Source: Streptomyces triculaminicus (GTDB lineage: Bacteria; Actinomycetota; Actinomycetes; Streptomycetales; Streptomycetaceae). From it: DNA of 64,000 nucleotides. The notes under the pieces were generated by a model, which worked only from the letters and a program-made list of their open reading frames with translations, had not been told where the DNA came from and did no database searches. The stretch is taken from the NCBI RefSeq assembly GCF_017349075.1, contig NZ_JAFMOF010000001.1, positions 1,984,001-2,048,000 of the forward strand. The letters run 5' to 3'. The position numbers were made by a program, and so were the translations under genes. This document shows positions 10,019-20,034 of this stretch, in pieces; positions within the stretch are counted from its first letter, which is position 1, and every line of letters starts with the position of its first letter.

Positions 10019-10525
10019 CTACGCCAGTAACTGGCTGATCGCCTGGACGACGGCGGCCGCCGACGCCAGCGCCCCGACGGCCGTCGCGCCGCCGGTCAGC
10101 AGCTCGCGCAGGCGCGTCAGCCGGCCGCCACGGGTCCGGCCGTCCTGCCGGGCGTCCTCCTCGAGCCCCTCGAGCTCCTCCTCGAGCTCGGCCAGCGGCT
10201 CGGTCCGCGCGAAGCGGGGCAGGTCCAGCCGCAGGTCCCGTACCGCCGCGAGCAGCTCGGGCGACACCGTCAGCAGCCTGCGCGAGGCGTCCACCGCCCG
10301 CGCCTCCCGGCCCGCCGCGGCCGCGCCGCCGGCCATCTCGCCGATGGCGATGCCGCCGTCGGAGGGCGCCGGCACGGGGGCGGGCACGCCGCCTCCGCCG
10401 GCGGGCCGGTCGGTCCGCTCGGAGCGGTCCTCCGCCTTCGCGCCCGGCCCGCTGGCCGCCGCGCCCCCGGTCATGCGGCCGATGGAGATGCCACCGCCGC
10501 CTTGATCACGCTGTCCGTTCGTCAT
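10019..10525 (-). CDS. Small protein with two GGxxIGxMxGGAxAxG motifs
   Basis: 168 residues with no recognised family. The N-terminal half carries two copies of a Gly/Ala motif (GGGISIGRMTGGAAASG near residue 9; GGIAIGEMAGGAAAAG near residue 58). A middle acidic helical stretch (EPLAELEEELEGLEEDAR) may form a coiled coil, and the last 25 residues are hydrophobic and Ala-rich. A third copy of the same motif ends the upstream gene, with which it shares a 4-nt ATGA overlap. The shared motif suggests that the two proteins assemble together. Function is unknown. Confidence 0.75.
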   Translation of the reverse strand: MTNGQRDQGGGGISIGRMTGGAAASGPGAKAEDRSERTDRPAGGGGVPAPVPAPSDGGIAIGEMAGGAAAAGREARAVDASRRLLTVSPELLAAVRDLRLDLPRFARTEPLAELEEELEGLEEDARQDGRTRGGRLTRLRELLTGGATAVGALASAAAVVQAISQLLA

Positions 10526-12123
10526 CGTTTCCCGCTCCCCGTGACGTTCTTCGCCTCCGCGCCCGCACCGCTGGCGACCGCGCCGCCGCTCATCGAGCCG
10601 ATGAAGACGCCGCCCTCGTTGATCTGCACGATCTGCTGCTCGAACTGGTCCGTCTCATAGCCCTGCGCGCGCAGCGCGTCCCGCACACCGCTGGCGATCC
10701 GGTCCTGGACCGTCTTCACATAGCGGCTGATGTCCATCTCCTGGAACAGCGAGACCTGCGGCACCGCGCCCATCTCCCGCACCGAGCCGGCCGGGCCGTC
10801 CGGCACCGCCCGCCGCGGGTCGGCGAGCCAGGTGCGGAAGCCGGAGACGGCCGAACGCACCGTGGACACCGCGGCCGCGAACCCGGCGGCCGGCGCCGTC
10901 AGCAGCGCCCGCACGCCGTCGCGCACGAGGTCGTCCTCGCCCCGCGAGGCGATCACGTCGACCGCCCGGAACTCCGGCCGCACCGGCGGCAGCACGTGCG
11001 GGGCGACCTCCAGGACCAGCATCCCGCCCTGGGTGTGCACCCTGACCAGCACGGACACCACGACCTGCTCGTCCCACGCGCCGACCCGCACCCGCAGGAA
11101 GTAGCGGCGCGCCTCGCCGCCCTCGTTGACGGACTCGGCGAGGTGACGCCGGACGATCTGGTCGTCGTAGGCCACGCCGGTGCGCTGCGGGCCGACGGGC
11201 AGATAGACGAACTCCTCGATCTCCAGGTCCTTCAGCCGGTCCCGGCTGGTCGCCGCCGTGGCCTCGCGCAGCGCCTCCAGCCGCGGCCGGATCAGCTCCA
11301 CGACCGTACGGCCGGTGAACGGCGCCGGACCGTCGGGCGCGGCGTCCCGCCGCTTCTTGAGCTCCAGGGCGAACGACCACGGCTCGTAGGGCACGCCCAT
11401 GCCGATGAACGGCCGGTACGGGTCGTAGATCGTCAGGCCCGCGTACTGCTCGCGGTCGATGGAGCGCGCGATGCGGTGGTGATACGTGGTCGTGGGCAGC
11501 GCCCGCGGCCGCACCAGGAACGCCTCCCGGTTCAGCTCGTCGCGCATCACGGCCGCCACCCGCTGGCGGTGCATCCACACGGGCAGCACCAGCAGCAGCG
11601 GGAAGATGATGCCGGCCCAGTTCTCGGCCCCCTGGTACAGCGCCCAGAAGGCGAAGGCCCAGTACGCCAGCGTCAGCACCGGAATCCCCACCGGCAGCAG
11701 CGCGCGCAGCGCGGCGTTCCCCTTCAGCGCCTGGCGCAGGGTCCGCCTGTCGACGACGTACGGCGCCGACCCGCGCCCGGCGGCGGTGTGCGCGGCCCAG
11801 TGCGCCATGCAGACCACGGCGTACGCCGTCGACCACAACGGCACCGGCAGCTCCACCCCCTCCGGGGTGGACGCCACGTCGACGGCGATGAACCCCGTCC
11901 AGAGGGCGAGCAGAAGCAGTGCGGTCACCGTGTCCTGACCGCGGGCGCGCAGTGCGTGGGTGAGCACCGGCACCACGTCCACGCCCAGCGAGGGCGCGAC
12001 CGGTCGTTCTTCATGTTCCACCAGCTCTTCGATGACCCGGCGGCGGAACTCGATGTCGAGGTAGGTCCCCGCGCAGAGTAACCGTGTGGCCTCTGTAGGG
12101 GACTCGTGGACGGACTTGCTCAT
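10522..12123 (-). CDS. Four-helix membrane protein with large cytoplasmic domain and C-terminal Gly motif
   Basis: 533 residues. Four hydrophobic segments lie between about residues 65 and 185, and about 300 soluble residues follow. The C-terminus ends in GGVFIGSMSGGAVASG, the same motif found twice in the next gene. The start ATG at 12123 (MSKSVHES) is preceded by GGGGGA at good spacing; a TTG two codons upstream is less likely. It heads a three-gene minus-strand operon (12123, 10525, 10005). I do not recognise a named family. Confidence 0.78.
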   Translation of the reverse strand: MSKSVHESPTEATRLLCAGTYLDIEFRRRVIEELVEHEERPVAPSLGVDVVPVLTHALRARGQDTVTALLLLALWTGFIAVDVASTPEGVELPVPLWSTAYAVVCMAHWAAHTAAGRGSAPYVVDRRTLRQALKGNAALRALLPVGIPVLTLAYWAFAFWALYQGAENWAGIIFPLLLVLPVWMHRQRVAAVMRDELNREAFLVRPRALPTTTYHHRIARSIDREQYAGLTIYDPYRPFIGMGVPYEPWSFALELKKRRDAAPDGPAPFTGRTVVELIRPRLEALREATAATSRDRLKDLEIEEFVYLPVGPQRTGVAYDDQIVRRHLAESVNEGGEARRYFLRVRVGAWDEQVVVSVLVRVHTQGGMLVLEVAPHVLPPVRPEFRAVDVIASRGEDDLVRDGVRALLTAPAAGFAAAVSTVRSAVSGFRTWLADPRRAVPDGPAGSVREMGAVPQVSLFQEMDISRYVKTVQDRIASGVRDALRAQGYETDQFEQQIVQINEGGVFIGSMSGGAVASGAGAEAKNVTGSGKR

Positions 12124-12388
12124 GAGCAATCCCCCGATCCGTCGAACTCACTTGCGGATTACATGAGTTGACGTAATTTCGGAAGTACTCAGAATAAGCC
12201 ACAAGGGCCGCACCCGACCCCGCCCTGAACCGCTTTTACGGGCCCGAAAGCGTCACCGAACGTGTGCGCGGGGGGCGGTGGTGCGGGCGGTCGCACGAGC
12301 GGCCGGCCGAGTTGGCCGGGCGGCGCGTACCCTGACATCGAAGTGATTCAGTCGCGAGGACCGACGGACGCTGCACCTGGGGGTGCCG

Positions 12389-13123
12389 ATGACGAGCGAG
12401 ACATACCCCGTACACCGGCCGGCCGTCGTCTTCCGCAGCATCGGCCGCTGCCTTCTGGCTTACATCCTTGCCTTCGCCGCGGGGTGGTTGGTCATCGCCC
12501 TGGTAGGGCCCAGGGAACTCGATCCGCGGTCGGACTCCTTCGAGACCCTGCCGTTCTGGGAGTCCTTCGAGGAATCTCTCCGCACGGGGCTCACGATGTT
12601 CCTGCTGATCGGCGTCCCGACGATCCTCATCGCCCTCCTCGCCGGACTCGCGTGGCGAACGACGGAGAGCGGCCAGTTCCGCGCCATCATGGCGCTGGCT
12701 TTCCTGCCGCCCATGTGGCCGCTCGTAGGCGCGAGCACTCCGCTGTATCTGGGCGTTCAAACGGTGGTTCAGGTGGTGTTCGCCACCGTGCTCATGCCGG
12801 TGCCGCTCATCCAAGGTGCTCCACCGAAGATGACAGAGAACGCGCGAGACAGTCTGCTCCCGGTCTTCGCGGTCGATGACCAACTGTCCGTGTCGGCACG
12901 GAGCTCGCCGATCAGCGTTGCTCGAAGCGGGGATGCCTATCCGGACATGGAAGTGATGCAGTACGCGCGGAACCGATCCCCGAAGGTGGTCGCCCGGGAC
13001 AGTATGCGGAACGAACACGCCCTCGACTCGGCACCCGTGAAGTTCGACCACTGGCCGCTCTACACAGCGAACATCGACCGCAAGTGGACCGACGGGCGCT
13101 GCACCTCGGGGTGCGGGCGATGA
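12389..13123 (+). CDS. Small membrane protein, first copy of a tandem pair, 3' end probably frameshifted
   Basis: About 155 residues at the N-terminus (four hydrophobic segments; motifs FWESFEESL, MFLLIGVPT, MPVPLIQG) match the second copy at 13120. After MPVPLIQGAP this frame runs on for about 80 residues across what should be spacer. Adding one base near 12812-12816 (CCACC) gives TEDDRERARQ and a stop at 12877-12879, matching the SEDREETEQ end of copy 2. The long tail is therefore probably an artefact of a 1-nt deletion. The start ATG 12389 has GGGGG five bases upstream. Function is unknown. Confidence 0.6.
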   Translation: MTSETYPVHRPAVVFRSIGRCLLAYILAFAAGWLVIALVGPRELDPRSDSFETLPFWESFEESLRTGLTMFLLIGVPTILIALLAGLAWRTTESGQFRAIMALAFLPPMWPLVGASTPLYLGVQTVVQVVFATVLMPVPLIQGAPPKMTENARDSLLPVFAVDDQLSVSARSSPISVARSGDAYPDMEVMQYARNRSPKVVARDSMRNEHALDSAPVKFDHWPLYTANIDRKWTDGRCTSGCGR

Positions 13124-13602
13124 GCCAAGCGTCCCCGCTGCGCCTGCTGCGTGTCATTCTGCGGAGGCTCGGGCGATGCGTGCTGGGGTATACGCTCCTC
13201 TTCGCCGCCGGCTGAGTAATCATCGCGGTGGCGTCTCCCCGGATAGTGACACTGGAGCCGGAAGGTCGTAGGACGCTTTCCTTCTGGGAATCGTTCGGGG
13301 CGCACCTCGAGCTCGGGGCGGGCATGTTCCTGCTGAGCGGCGTCCCTTCGCTCCTGATCGTCGTTGTCGCCGGAATGGTGCGGCTGAAGAAGGGGTACCA
13401 GGAATTCCGCGCCCTGATGATGTTGCTGCTCCTGCCTCCCTTGTGGCCGGTGTGGTTCGTCGACACAGCGATGCCGTTCACTCTGTGGGTGGAAATCGCA
13501 GTGCAGATCCTCTTCGCCGCGTTCGTGATGCCGGTGCCGTTGCTGCCCGATCCGTACAGCGAGGACCGGGAGGAGACCGAGCAGCTCACGCCGGCGGACT
13601 AA
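13120..13602 (+). pseudogene. Second copy of the small membrane protein, interrupted by an in-frame TGA
   Basis: Reading from ATG 13120 (overlapping the previous frame by 4 nt) gives a protein parallel to copy 1: LGRCVLGYTLLFAAG, then TGA at about 13213, then VIIAVASPR. Copy 1 has Trp (TGG) at the equivalent position (LAFAAGWLVIAL), so a single G-to-A change explains the stop. The downstream frame stays open to 13602 and keeps all other family motifs (FWESFGAHL, MFLLSGVPS, MPVPLLPD). A shorter product from an internal start at about 13228 is possible. The 5' flanks of both copies are also alike. Confidence 0.65.
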
Positions 13603-13620
13603 TCGAGTACGCCTATGCGA

Positions 13621-13653
13621 ACGCCCCCGGTGGCCATGGGCCGCCGGGGGCGT
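13621..13653. terminator. Terminator between the membrane-protein pair and mdh
   Basis: ACGCCCCCGG (13621-13630) pairs perfectly with CCGGGGGCGT (13644-13653). It lies between convergent genes and can serve both strands. Confidence 0.8.
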
Positions 13654-13722
13654 CGCGCGTGTGCGATCAGGCGATCGGCTCGGACCGGGGTCGGTCGGGC
13701 GATCGGGTCCGATCGGGTCGGG

Positions 13723-14787
<1,065 letters not shown>

Positions 14788-14925
14788 TCAGGCTATCCGA
14801 CCGGGCACGCCCCGGTCCCCCGACCCGGTGTGGGACGCCTCACCGTCCACCCGCGCCGCCTCAACCACCGGCCGTCCGCGCGCCGCCACCGGCCGCCGGA
14901 CCCCGCCCGGGCCCGGCCTCCGCGC

Positions 14926-16041
14926 TCAGCCGGTGGGCCCCGGTCGGACCGGGCGGGCGGCGCGCGGCAGGGTGCAGCCCTTGCGGCCGGACATCAGCTG
15001 CGCGCACGCCGAGGCCTGGCTCGAGTCCGCGACGGCGATCATCCGGGTGTGTCCGTCGGCGCCCCGGTCGACGGTGCCGCTCTCGGCACGGGCCTGGGCG
15101 CCCGTGGCGCTTATGCGCAGGGTGTCGCCGGGGGCTGCCTGGGTGATGCGGGCCCAGGCGGCGCCGCAGGCCTTGCTGTAGCGCACCTCCAGGTAGGAGG
15201 CGCCGACGGTCGCGGAGCCGGCGGTGGTGGCGTGTTTGCCGCCGCAGCCCATGGTCTCCGGGTCCTTGCCCGCGCAGTCGTTTCCGGCGCACTTCACCCC
15301 GTCGGGCGCCTGGAGCGCGGGACTGGTCGCGCTCGGCGTGGGGACCGCCCCCTGCGCCGTCCGGCTCTCGTCGTCGGCGCCGAGCAGCAGGACGGCGGCG
15401 GCGATGACGAAGAGGGCGCCGACTGCGCCGACGGCGAACAGCACGGCGTTACGGCGGGGGCGGCGGGGAGCCTTGGGGCCCTTAGGAGCCTTGGGGGCCT
15501 GGAGGGGGATCGCCTTGGCCCGTACGTCGCGCGACTCCGGCCCCTTGGGCAGGCCGGTGACGGACGCAGCGGGGTCACGGGGCGCCGCCGGCTCGTCCGC
15601 CGGCTCCTTCGGCGGGGCGCCCTCGCTGCGCAGGGCGGTACGCATCCGGCCCGGCGCGGCGCGCCGATCGCCCTTGTCGCCCTCGGCGGCGGGCGACGGG
15701 CCGAACTCGCCCAGCGCCGCGCGGGCCTCGGCGACCCGGATGGCCTCCATCGTCACGTCGTGCCGCAGCTCCGACCGGCTCCAGGACCGTTCGGCCAGCT
15801 CCCACAGGATGCCCAGATGGCCGACGTCGGTGCCCGTGACCTCGGCCAGCGCCTCCGCCGCGCCGCGCGGCGGCAGCAGCCGGCCGTTGAGATAGCGCTC
15901 CCAGGACGTCTTGCTGTAACCGGTGCGGTCTGCGACGGCGGCGATGCTCAGACCGCTGCGTTCGACGAGTCTGCGCAGTTGTTCGGCGAACTCGCGCACC
16001 TGTGGGTCGAGTTCTTCCGGTAGCGCCCTCCAACGAGGCAT
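14926..16041 (-). CDS. Membrane-anchored HTH protein with DUF2690-like outer domain
   Basis: 371 residues. An N-terminal XRE-like helix-turn-helix (LIAAVADRTGYSKTSWERYL region, residues about 30-55) is followed by a charged Pro-rich linker, one membrane helix (about 205-225) and a Cys-containing outer domain (CAGNDCAGKDPETMGC) typical of DUF2690. The topology suggests a transcription factor tethered to the membrane and sensing an extracellular condition. GGGGAGG precedes the ATG at 16041. The first residues MPRWRALP match MPRWKELP of the paralogue starting at 18166. The ligand is unknown. Confidence 0.82.
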   Translation of the reverse strand: MPRWRALPEELDPQVREFAEQLRRLVERSGLSIAAVADRTGYSKTSWERYLNGRLLPPRGAAEALAEVTGTDVGHLGILWELAERSWSRSELRHDVTMEAIRVAEARAALGEFGPSPAAEGDKGDRRAAPGRMRTALRSEGAPPKEPADEPAAPRDPAASVTGLPKGPESRDVRAKAIPLQAPKAPKGPKAPRRPRRNAVLFAVGAVGALFVIAAAVLLLGADDESRTAQGAVPTPSATSPALQAPDGVKCAGNDCAGKDPETMGCGGKHATTAGSATVGASYLEVRYSKACGAAWARITQAAPGDTLRISATGAQARAESGTVDRGADGHTRMIAVADSSQASACAQLMSGRKGCTLPRAARPVRPGPTG

Positions 16042-16499
16042 TGCCCTCCCCTGTCCCCCGGTACGAACGGTGTGGTGTCCCCGTATCGCTGCGCGTCCCC
16101 TCCACAGCCTCGCTTGCGGCTACCCACGGGGATGCCCGATACCAGCATGTCAGTTCCCAAAGGGGCGGCGCACGGTGGCATTTGGGGTTGATCAAGCCCA
16201 TGGGGCGCACGCCCCTGGGGCATGCCCGGCGCCTCCGCCGGTTGACGGTGCGTCACTCCGCGGTGACGCGACCTGCCAACTTGATACGGAAAGGCGAACT
16301 CGTATCGGAACGGTCACCTCCGCGCCACAGGGCCGCGGCGGATCTTGATCATGCCGTTTCCCGCCATGATCCTCAATGGTGAGCAGGCAGCCCGTCCTCT
16401 CACGGGGGTGGAGGACGGGTCGCCGGCTCTCCTCCACCCCGTTACTACCCATTTGCACGCTTCCTACGCGGACGCGGCGCCGACACACCACGTGCCGCG
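16042..16499. other. Intergenic region between two HTH paralogues
   Basis: A 458-nt gap. It holds the upstream region of the gene starting at 16041 and, near its right end, a terminator-like hairpin for the gene ending at 16500. No coding sequence with good codon bias was seen in it. Confidence 0.6.
16391..16419. terminator. Terminator downstream of the HTH pair
   Basis: CCCGTCCTC (16391-16399) pairs with GAGGACGGG (16411-16419). The arms are almost the same sequence as the terminator at 18444-18487, suggesting a shared origin. Confidence 0.7.
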
Positions 16500-17420
16500 T
16501 CAACCGCCATCCGACGGCAGCACCAGTGTTCGTGGCACCGTGAAGCACTCGGGGGCGCCGCCGGCGGCCGGGCGCAGACAGACCCGGGGTGTGTGAAGGT
16601 CCTTGACCACCGTCATGGCGGTGGCGAGGTACTGCTCCGTGTCCCGCTGAGTCGCGGCCGTGGCCCCCTTGTCGTCGGCTCCCGGCACGGCCAGCTCGAT
16701 CCGGTCGCCGAGGCGCAGATTCGTGCCGCGCGCCCACACGGTCCCGCAGTCCTTGCTGTAGCGGATCTCCAACCGCTGTCCTCCGGCCGCCCTGCGGCTG
16801 AGGAGCGTCATCGGTTGCGGCAGGCCGCACGCCATGGTGAAGGCGTAGGCGCCGTCGCACTCCGTGTCATGGCAGGCCGGCTCCTGCTTCTGCTGGGACG
16901 CGGGAGTGGTGGCGGCGAGGCTGTCGGGCCGCCGCTCGCCGGAGGCGTTCCGGCCCCCTGTGAGGAAGAAGGCCAGGGAGAGGGCGGCCACGAGCGCGGC
17001 GGCGCCGTACAGGACCAGAGCCCTGGTGGAGCGGCCGGACAGTCCGCGTACGCCGCCGCCCGCCTTCCCCCCGGAGGGCTCTCCGGGGGACGCGTCCTCG
17101 GGCGCCGGCCCGGTCGCGGCTGCCCCATCCGTCGCAGTGGCCCCGGCGGTCGCGGAACTGGAGCGTCCGCTCCAGGCCTGCTCGGCCAGCTCCCACAGCG
17201 CCACCATCCGCCCGGCGGGCTCCTCCGTCAGCTCGCACAGCGCCTCGACCGCCTGCCTCGGCGGCAGCTTCTTGCCGTTGAGATAGCGCTCCCAGGACGA
17301 CTTGCTGAAGGGCGTGCACCCGCCCAGCGCGGCCAGGCTCAGCCCCGTACGCTCCCTCAGCTCGCGCAGCTCGGAGGCCAGCCGGGCGCACTCCCCCGGA
17401 AGGAGTCGTTCACCGCTCAC
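16500..17420 (-). CDS. Membrane-anchored HTH protein with DUF2690-like outer domain (second paralogue)
   Basis: 306 residues from GTG 17420, which overlaps the upstream stop by 4 nt (GTGA). The HTH region (LSLAALGGCTPFSKSSWERYL) is followed by KKLPPRQAVEALCEL, the same continuation as in its neighbours. A linker, one membrane segment (about 140-162) and a Cys-rich outer domain (CHDTECDGAYAFTMAC, RYSKDCGTVWARG) follow. The outer domain shares the YSKxCGxxWAR motif with the protein ending at 14926. Regulatory targets are unknown; co-transcription with the gene at 17417-18166 is likely. Confidence 0.8.
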   Translation of the reverse strand: MSGERLLPGECARLASELRELRERTGLSLAALGGCTPFSKSSWERYLNGKKLPPRQAVEALCELTEEPAGRMVALWELAEQAWSGRSSSATAGATATDGAAATGPAPEDASPGEPSGGKAGGGVRGLSGRSTRALVLYGAAALVAALSLAFFLTGGRNASGERRPDSLAATTPASQQKQEPACHDTECDGAYAFTMACGLPQPMTLLSRRAAGGQRLEIRYSKDCGTVWARGTNLRLGDRIELAVPGADDKGATAATQRDTEQYLATAMTVVKDLHTPRVCLRPAAGGAPECFTVPRTLVLPSDGG

Positions 17421-18166
17421 CGGCGCAGCTCCCCCCAGGTGTCCGGGCCGACGATGCCGTCGACGACCAGCCCTCGGTCCTTCTGGAAGTCCTTGGCCGC
17501 CTTCTTCGAGCGCTCGCCGTAGGAGCCGTCGGTGATGCCGGGGTCGAAGCCGTGGTGCTTGAGCAGGCACTGGGCCTCCACGACCTCCCAGCCCGACGTC
17601 TTGAGGTCCATCAGCGTGCTGTGCGTCGCGCTGTACCCGGCGCGCAGCTCGCCCTCCTGGCGCCGTATGTCGCACGGGCGGCCCCGGCCCTGGACGAAGA
17701 CGAACGTGGCCTCGGTGTTGCCGGTGCCGGCGGGCCGCCTGTCGTCGTCGTGCCGCCAGGGGTGGGTGGTCAGCAGGGTGGCGGCCAGGGCGGCCGCCAG
17801 GACGACCACCGCGCCCGAGAGCACCCATGTAGTCCACCGCCGCCGCTCCGCCACGGGGGCGGTCCCGCCGTCGTCCGCCGGGTCGCCGGCCGCTGCCTCC
17901 TCCGTCCACGCGTCCGCCGCGACCTCGTGGAGCACCAGCAGGCGGGTCGGGTCCGTACCGCACACCCGCGCCAGCTCCTCGACGGCGTCACGCGGCGGCA
18001 GTTGCTTGCCGTTGAAGTACCGTTCCCAGGACGAACGGCTGTAGGACGTCTTGACCGCGAGCGAGGCGAGGCTGAGCCCGCTGCGGTCCTTGAGTCTCCT
18101 GAGCTGTACGACCAGCTGCCGCACGCGCTCGTCCAGCGATGCGGGTAATTCCTTCCAACGCGGCAT
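17417..18166 (-). CDS. Membrane-anchored HTH protein with peptidoglycan-binding outer domain
   Basis: 249 residues from ATG 18166. The HTH (LSLASLAVKTSYSRSSWERYF) is followed by one membrane helix (about 130-150) and a C-terminal PG_binding_1-type domain (LLKHHGFDPGITDGSYGERS, VDGIVGPDTWGEL). The outer domain would bind cell-wall polymer, so this paralogue may report wall state to an inner DNA-binding domain. ATG 18178 is an alternative start; neither has an ideal ribosome-binding site. It is the first gene of a two-gene unit. Confidence 0.82.
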   Translation of the reverse strand: MPRWKELPASLDERVRQLVVQLRRLKDRSGLSLASLAVKTSYSRSSWERYFNGKQLPPRDAVEELARVCGTDPTRLLVLHEVAADAWTEEAAAGDPADDGGTAPVAERRRWTTWVLSGAVVVLAAALAATLLTTHPWRHDDDRRPAGTGNTEATFVFVQGRGRPCDIRRQEGELRAGYSATHSTLMDLKTSGWEVVEAQCLLKHHGFDPGITDGSYGERSKKAAKDFQKDRGLVVDGIVGPDTWGELRR

Positions 18167-18310
18167 GCTCCACCCCATACGCGTCACGGTCGCCCCCCGA
18201 GGCAACAAGCCTCCTGCCGCACATGATGGCGACGCCCGCGCACCGGTTCCGCCCACTTCAAGAGGCGAGTGCGACTTCCGGCCACGCGCGCGATGCCCCC
18301 ACCGTCCCAC

Positions 18311-18363
18311 CACGACGTCGTGGGACCCGGCTTCTCCACAGGTCAGGGTGTGGGACGTCCCAC
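18311..18363. promoter_or_regulatory. Palindromes upstream of the HTH operon, candidate operators
   Basis: CACGACGTCGTG (18311-18322) and GTGGGACGTCCCAC (18350-18363) are perfect palindromes 27 nt apart, both centred on ACGT-like cores, in the 337-nt gap upstream of the gene starting at 18166. They are good candidates for binding by an HTH protein, possibly the adjacent one itself. The rest of the gap shows no gene. Confidence 0.4.
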
Positions 18364-18443
18364 GATGACCCAACTCCCCGAAATCGTCTGGCGGGTGCGG
18401 ATGTGGCGCATCAGAGTCATTCCCGTACACCGCTGAAAAAGCC

Positions 18444-18487
18444 GACGGCGGCCCGTCCTCCCACGGGGGAGAGGACGGGCCGCCGTC
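18444..18487. terminator. Strong terminator of the folD-DUF3017 unit
   Basis: A perfect 17-bp stem: positions 18444-18460 (GACGGCGGCCCGTCCTC) pair with 18471-18487 around a 10-nt loop, 16 nt after the DUF3017 stop. Confidence 0.85.
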
Positions 18488-18503
18488 ATGTCCAGCGGGA
18501 CGG

Positions 18504-18992
18504 TCACTGCACGGTGAAGTGCAGCACGTCGTCCAGGAACGGGAGCTTCAGCCAGGCGTGCGGCTGGGCCATCAGGGCGAGCAGGACGATCACCGCGCCC
18601 AGGCCGCCGTACGTGAACATGTCCGTGAACCGGGACCGCACGGCCAGCATGCCGACGTCCGGCAGCGCCCAGCGCAGCACCGCGCCGCCGATCATGGCCA
18701 GGCCGATCACGATCGTGCCCACCCGGAAGGCGTCGAACGCGACGATCAGCAGGCCCAGGCCGGTGGCGCCCAGCACCGCCAGCAGCGGCCACTGACGCGC
18801 CGGCGCGGGCGCGTCGCCGGGCGCGGCGCGCCCGCCCCCCTCGGGGCGGGCGGTGTCGCGGGTGACCCGCGGGGGGCGGCGCGAGGCACGGCCGGCGTCC
18901 TGGCCTGCGCTCCGGCCTGCGCCGGAGTCGCCGCTTCCGTCGCCCGGCATGCCCGGCGTGCCCGGCTCGCGGGACTCGGCCTCAGCCGGCAT
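18504..18992 (-). CDS. DUF3017 membrane protein
   Basis: 162 residues. A Gly/Pro/Arg-rich disordered N-terminus of about 65 residues precedes three hydrophobic helices ([48 protein letters not shown]). The size and pattern fit DUF3017, a small actinobacterial membrane family regularly found next to folD. It overlaps the folD end by 11 nt, so the two are co-translated. Function is unknown. Confidence 0.8.
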   Translation of the reverse strand: MPAEAESREPGTPGMPGDGSGDSGAGRSAGQDAGRASRRPPRVTRDTARPEGGGRAAPGDAPAPARQWPLLAVLGATGLGLLIVAFDAFRVGTIVIGLAMIGGAVLRWALPDVGMLAVRSRFTDMFTYGGLGAVIVLLALMAQPHAWLKLPFLDDVLHFTVQ

Positions 18993-19854
18993 CGGCGACT
19001 CCGGCGGCGGCGCGCTCGGCGGCCTCCACCACGTTCACCAGCAGCAGCGCGCGCGTCATGGGGCCCACGCCGCCCGGGTTCGGGGAGACCCAGCCGGCGA
19101 CCTTGGCGACCTCGGGGGCCACATCGCCCATGATCTTGCCCTCGCCGTCACGGCTGACGCCGACGTCCAGGACGGCCGCGCCGGGCTTGACGTCCTCCGG
19201 CTTGATCAGGTGACCGACGCCGGCGGCGGCGACGACGATGTCGGCCTTGCGCAGCTGCTCGGACAGGTCGCGGGTGCCGGTGTGGCAGAGGGTGACCGTG
19301 GAGTTCTCGGTCCGGCGGGTGAGCAGCAGGCCGATCGAGCGGCCGACGGTGATGCCGCGGCCGACGACCACGACGTGCGCGCCGTTGAGCTCGACGTCGT
19401 GGCGACGCAGCAGCTCGATGATGCCGTTCGGGGTGCAGGGCAGCGGGCCGGGCTCGTTGAGCACCAGGCGGCCCAGGCTCATCGGGTGGAGGCCGTCGGC
19501 GTCCTTCGCCGGGTCCATCAGCTCGAGCACACGGTTGGTGTCGATGCCCTTGGGGAGCGGGAGCTGGACGATGTAGCCGGTGCACTCGGGGTTGTCGTTG
19601 AGCTCCCGGACGACCGCCTCGATCTCCTCCTGGGTGGCGGTCCCGGGGAGCTCGCGCTGGATCGAGCCGATGCCGACCTCGGCGCAGTCGCGGTGCTTGC
19701 CGGCGACGTACCACTTGCTGCCGGGATCGTCGCCCACCAGGAGCGTGCCCAGGCCGGGCGTGACGCCCTTGGCCTTCAGGGCCTCCACACGGACGGTCAG
19801 CTCGGACTTGATCGCGGCCGCGGTGGCCTTGCCATCGAGAATCTTGGCGGTCAT
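18982..19854 (-). CDS. folD: Methylenetetrahydrofolate dehydrogenase / methenyltetrahydrofolate cyclohydrolase
   Basis: A 290-residue bifunctional FolD that interconverts 5,10-methylene-, methenyl- and 10-formyl-tetrahydrofolate, supplying formyl groups for purN and purH next door. Motifs: [17 protein letters not shown] (active-site Lys region), [12 protein letters not shown] and [16 protein letters not shown] 19854 was chosen over 19863 because GGGAGG lies nine bases before it and would touch the upstream ATG. Linkage to purine formyltransferases is functionally coherent. Confidence 0.95.
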   Translation of the reverse strand: MTAKILDGKATAAAIKSELTVRVEALKAKGVTPGLGTLLVGDDPGSKWYVAGKHRDCAEVGIGSIQRELPGTATQEEIEAVVRELNDNPECTGYIVQLPLPKGIDTNRVLELMDPAKDADGLHPMSLGRLVLNEPGPLPCTPNGIIELLRRHDVELNGAHVVVVGRGITVGRSIGLLLTRRTENSTVTLCHTGTRDLSEQLRKADIVVAAAGVGHLIKPEDVKPGAAVLDVGVSRDGEGKIMGDVAPEVAKVAGWVSPNPGGVGPMTRALLLVNVVEAAERAAAGVADAG

Positions 19855-19977
19855 GGGGGCCATCCTCCCGGATCGTGCGGCCCGCCTTCCACTCAGGTCG
19901 GGTCCGCGGTGTGCCAATGGCGTGGGGTGTGAACCGCCCACGGTGCGGCACGGTCGCCGCACCCATGGGCGTACGGC

Positions 19978-20009
19978 CGTACGGACGCGGGCGGGCGCGC
20001 GTCCGTACG
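19978..20009. terminator. Terminator downstream of purH
   Basis: CGTACGGACGCG (19978-19989) pairs perfectly with CGCGTCCGTACG (19998-20009) around an 8-nt loop, 25 nt after the purH stop. Confidence 0.8.
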
Positions 20010-20034
20010 ACCGTTCCGGTCGGTGGAAGACCGG

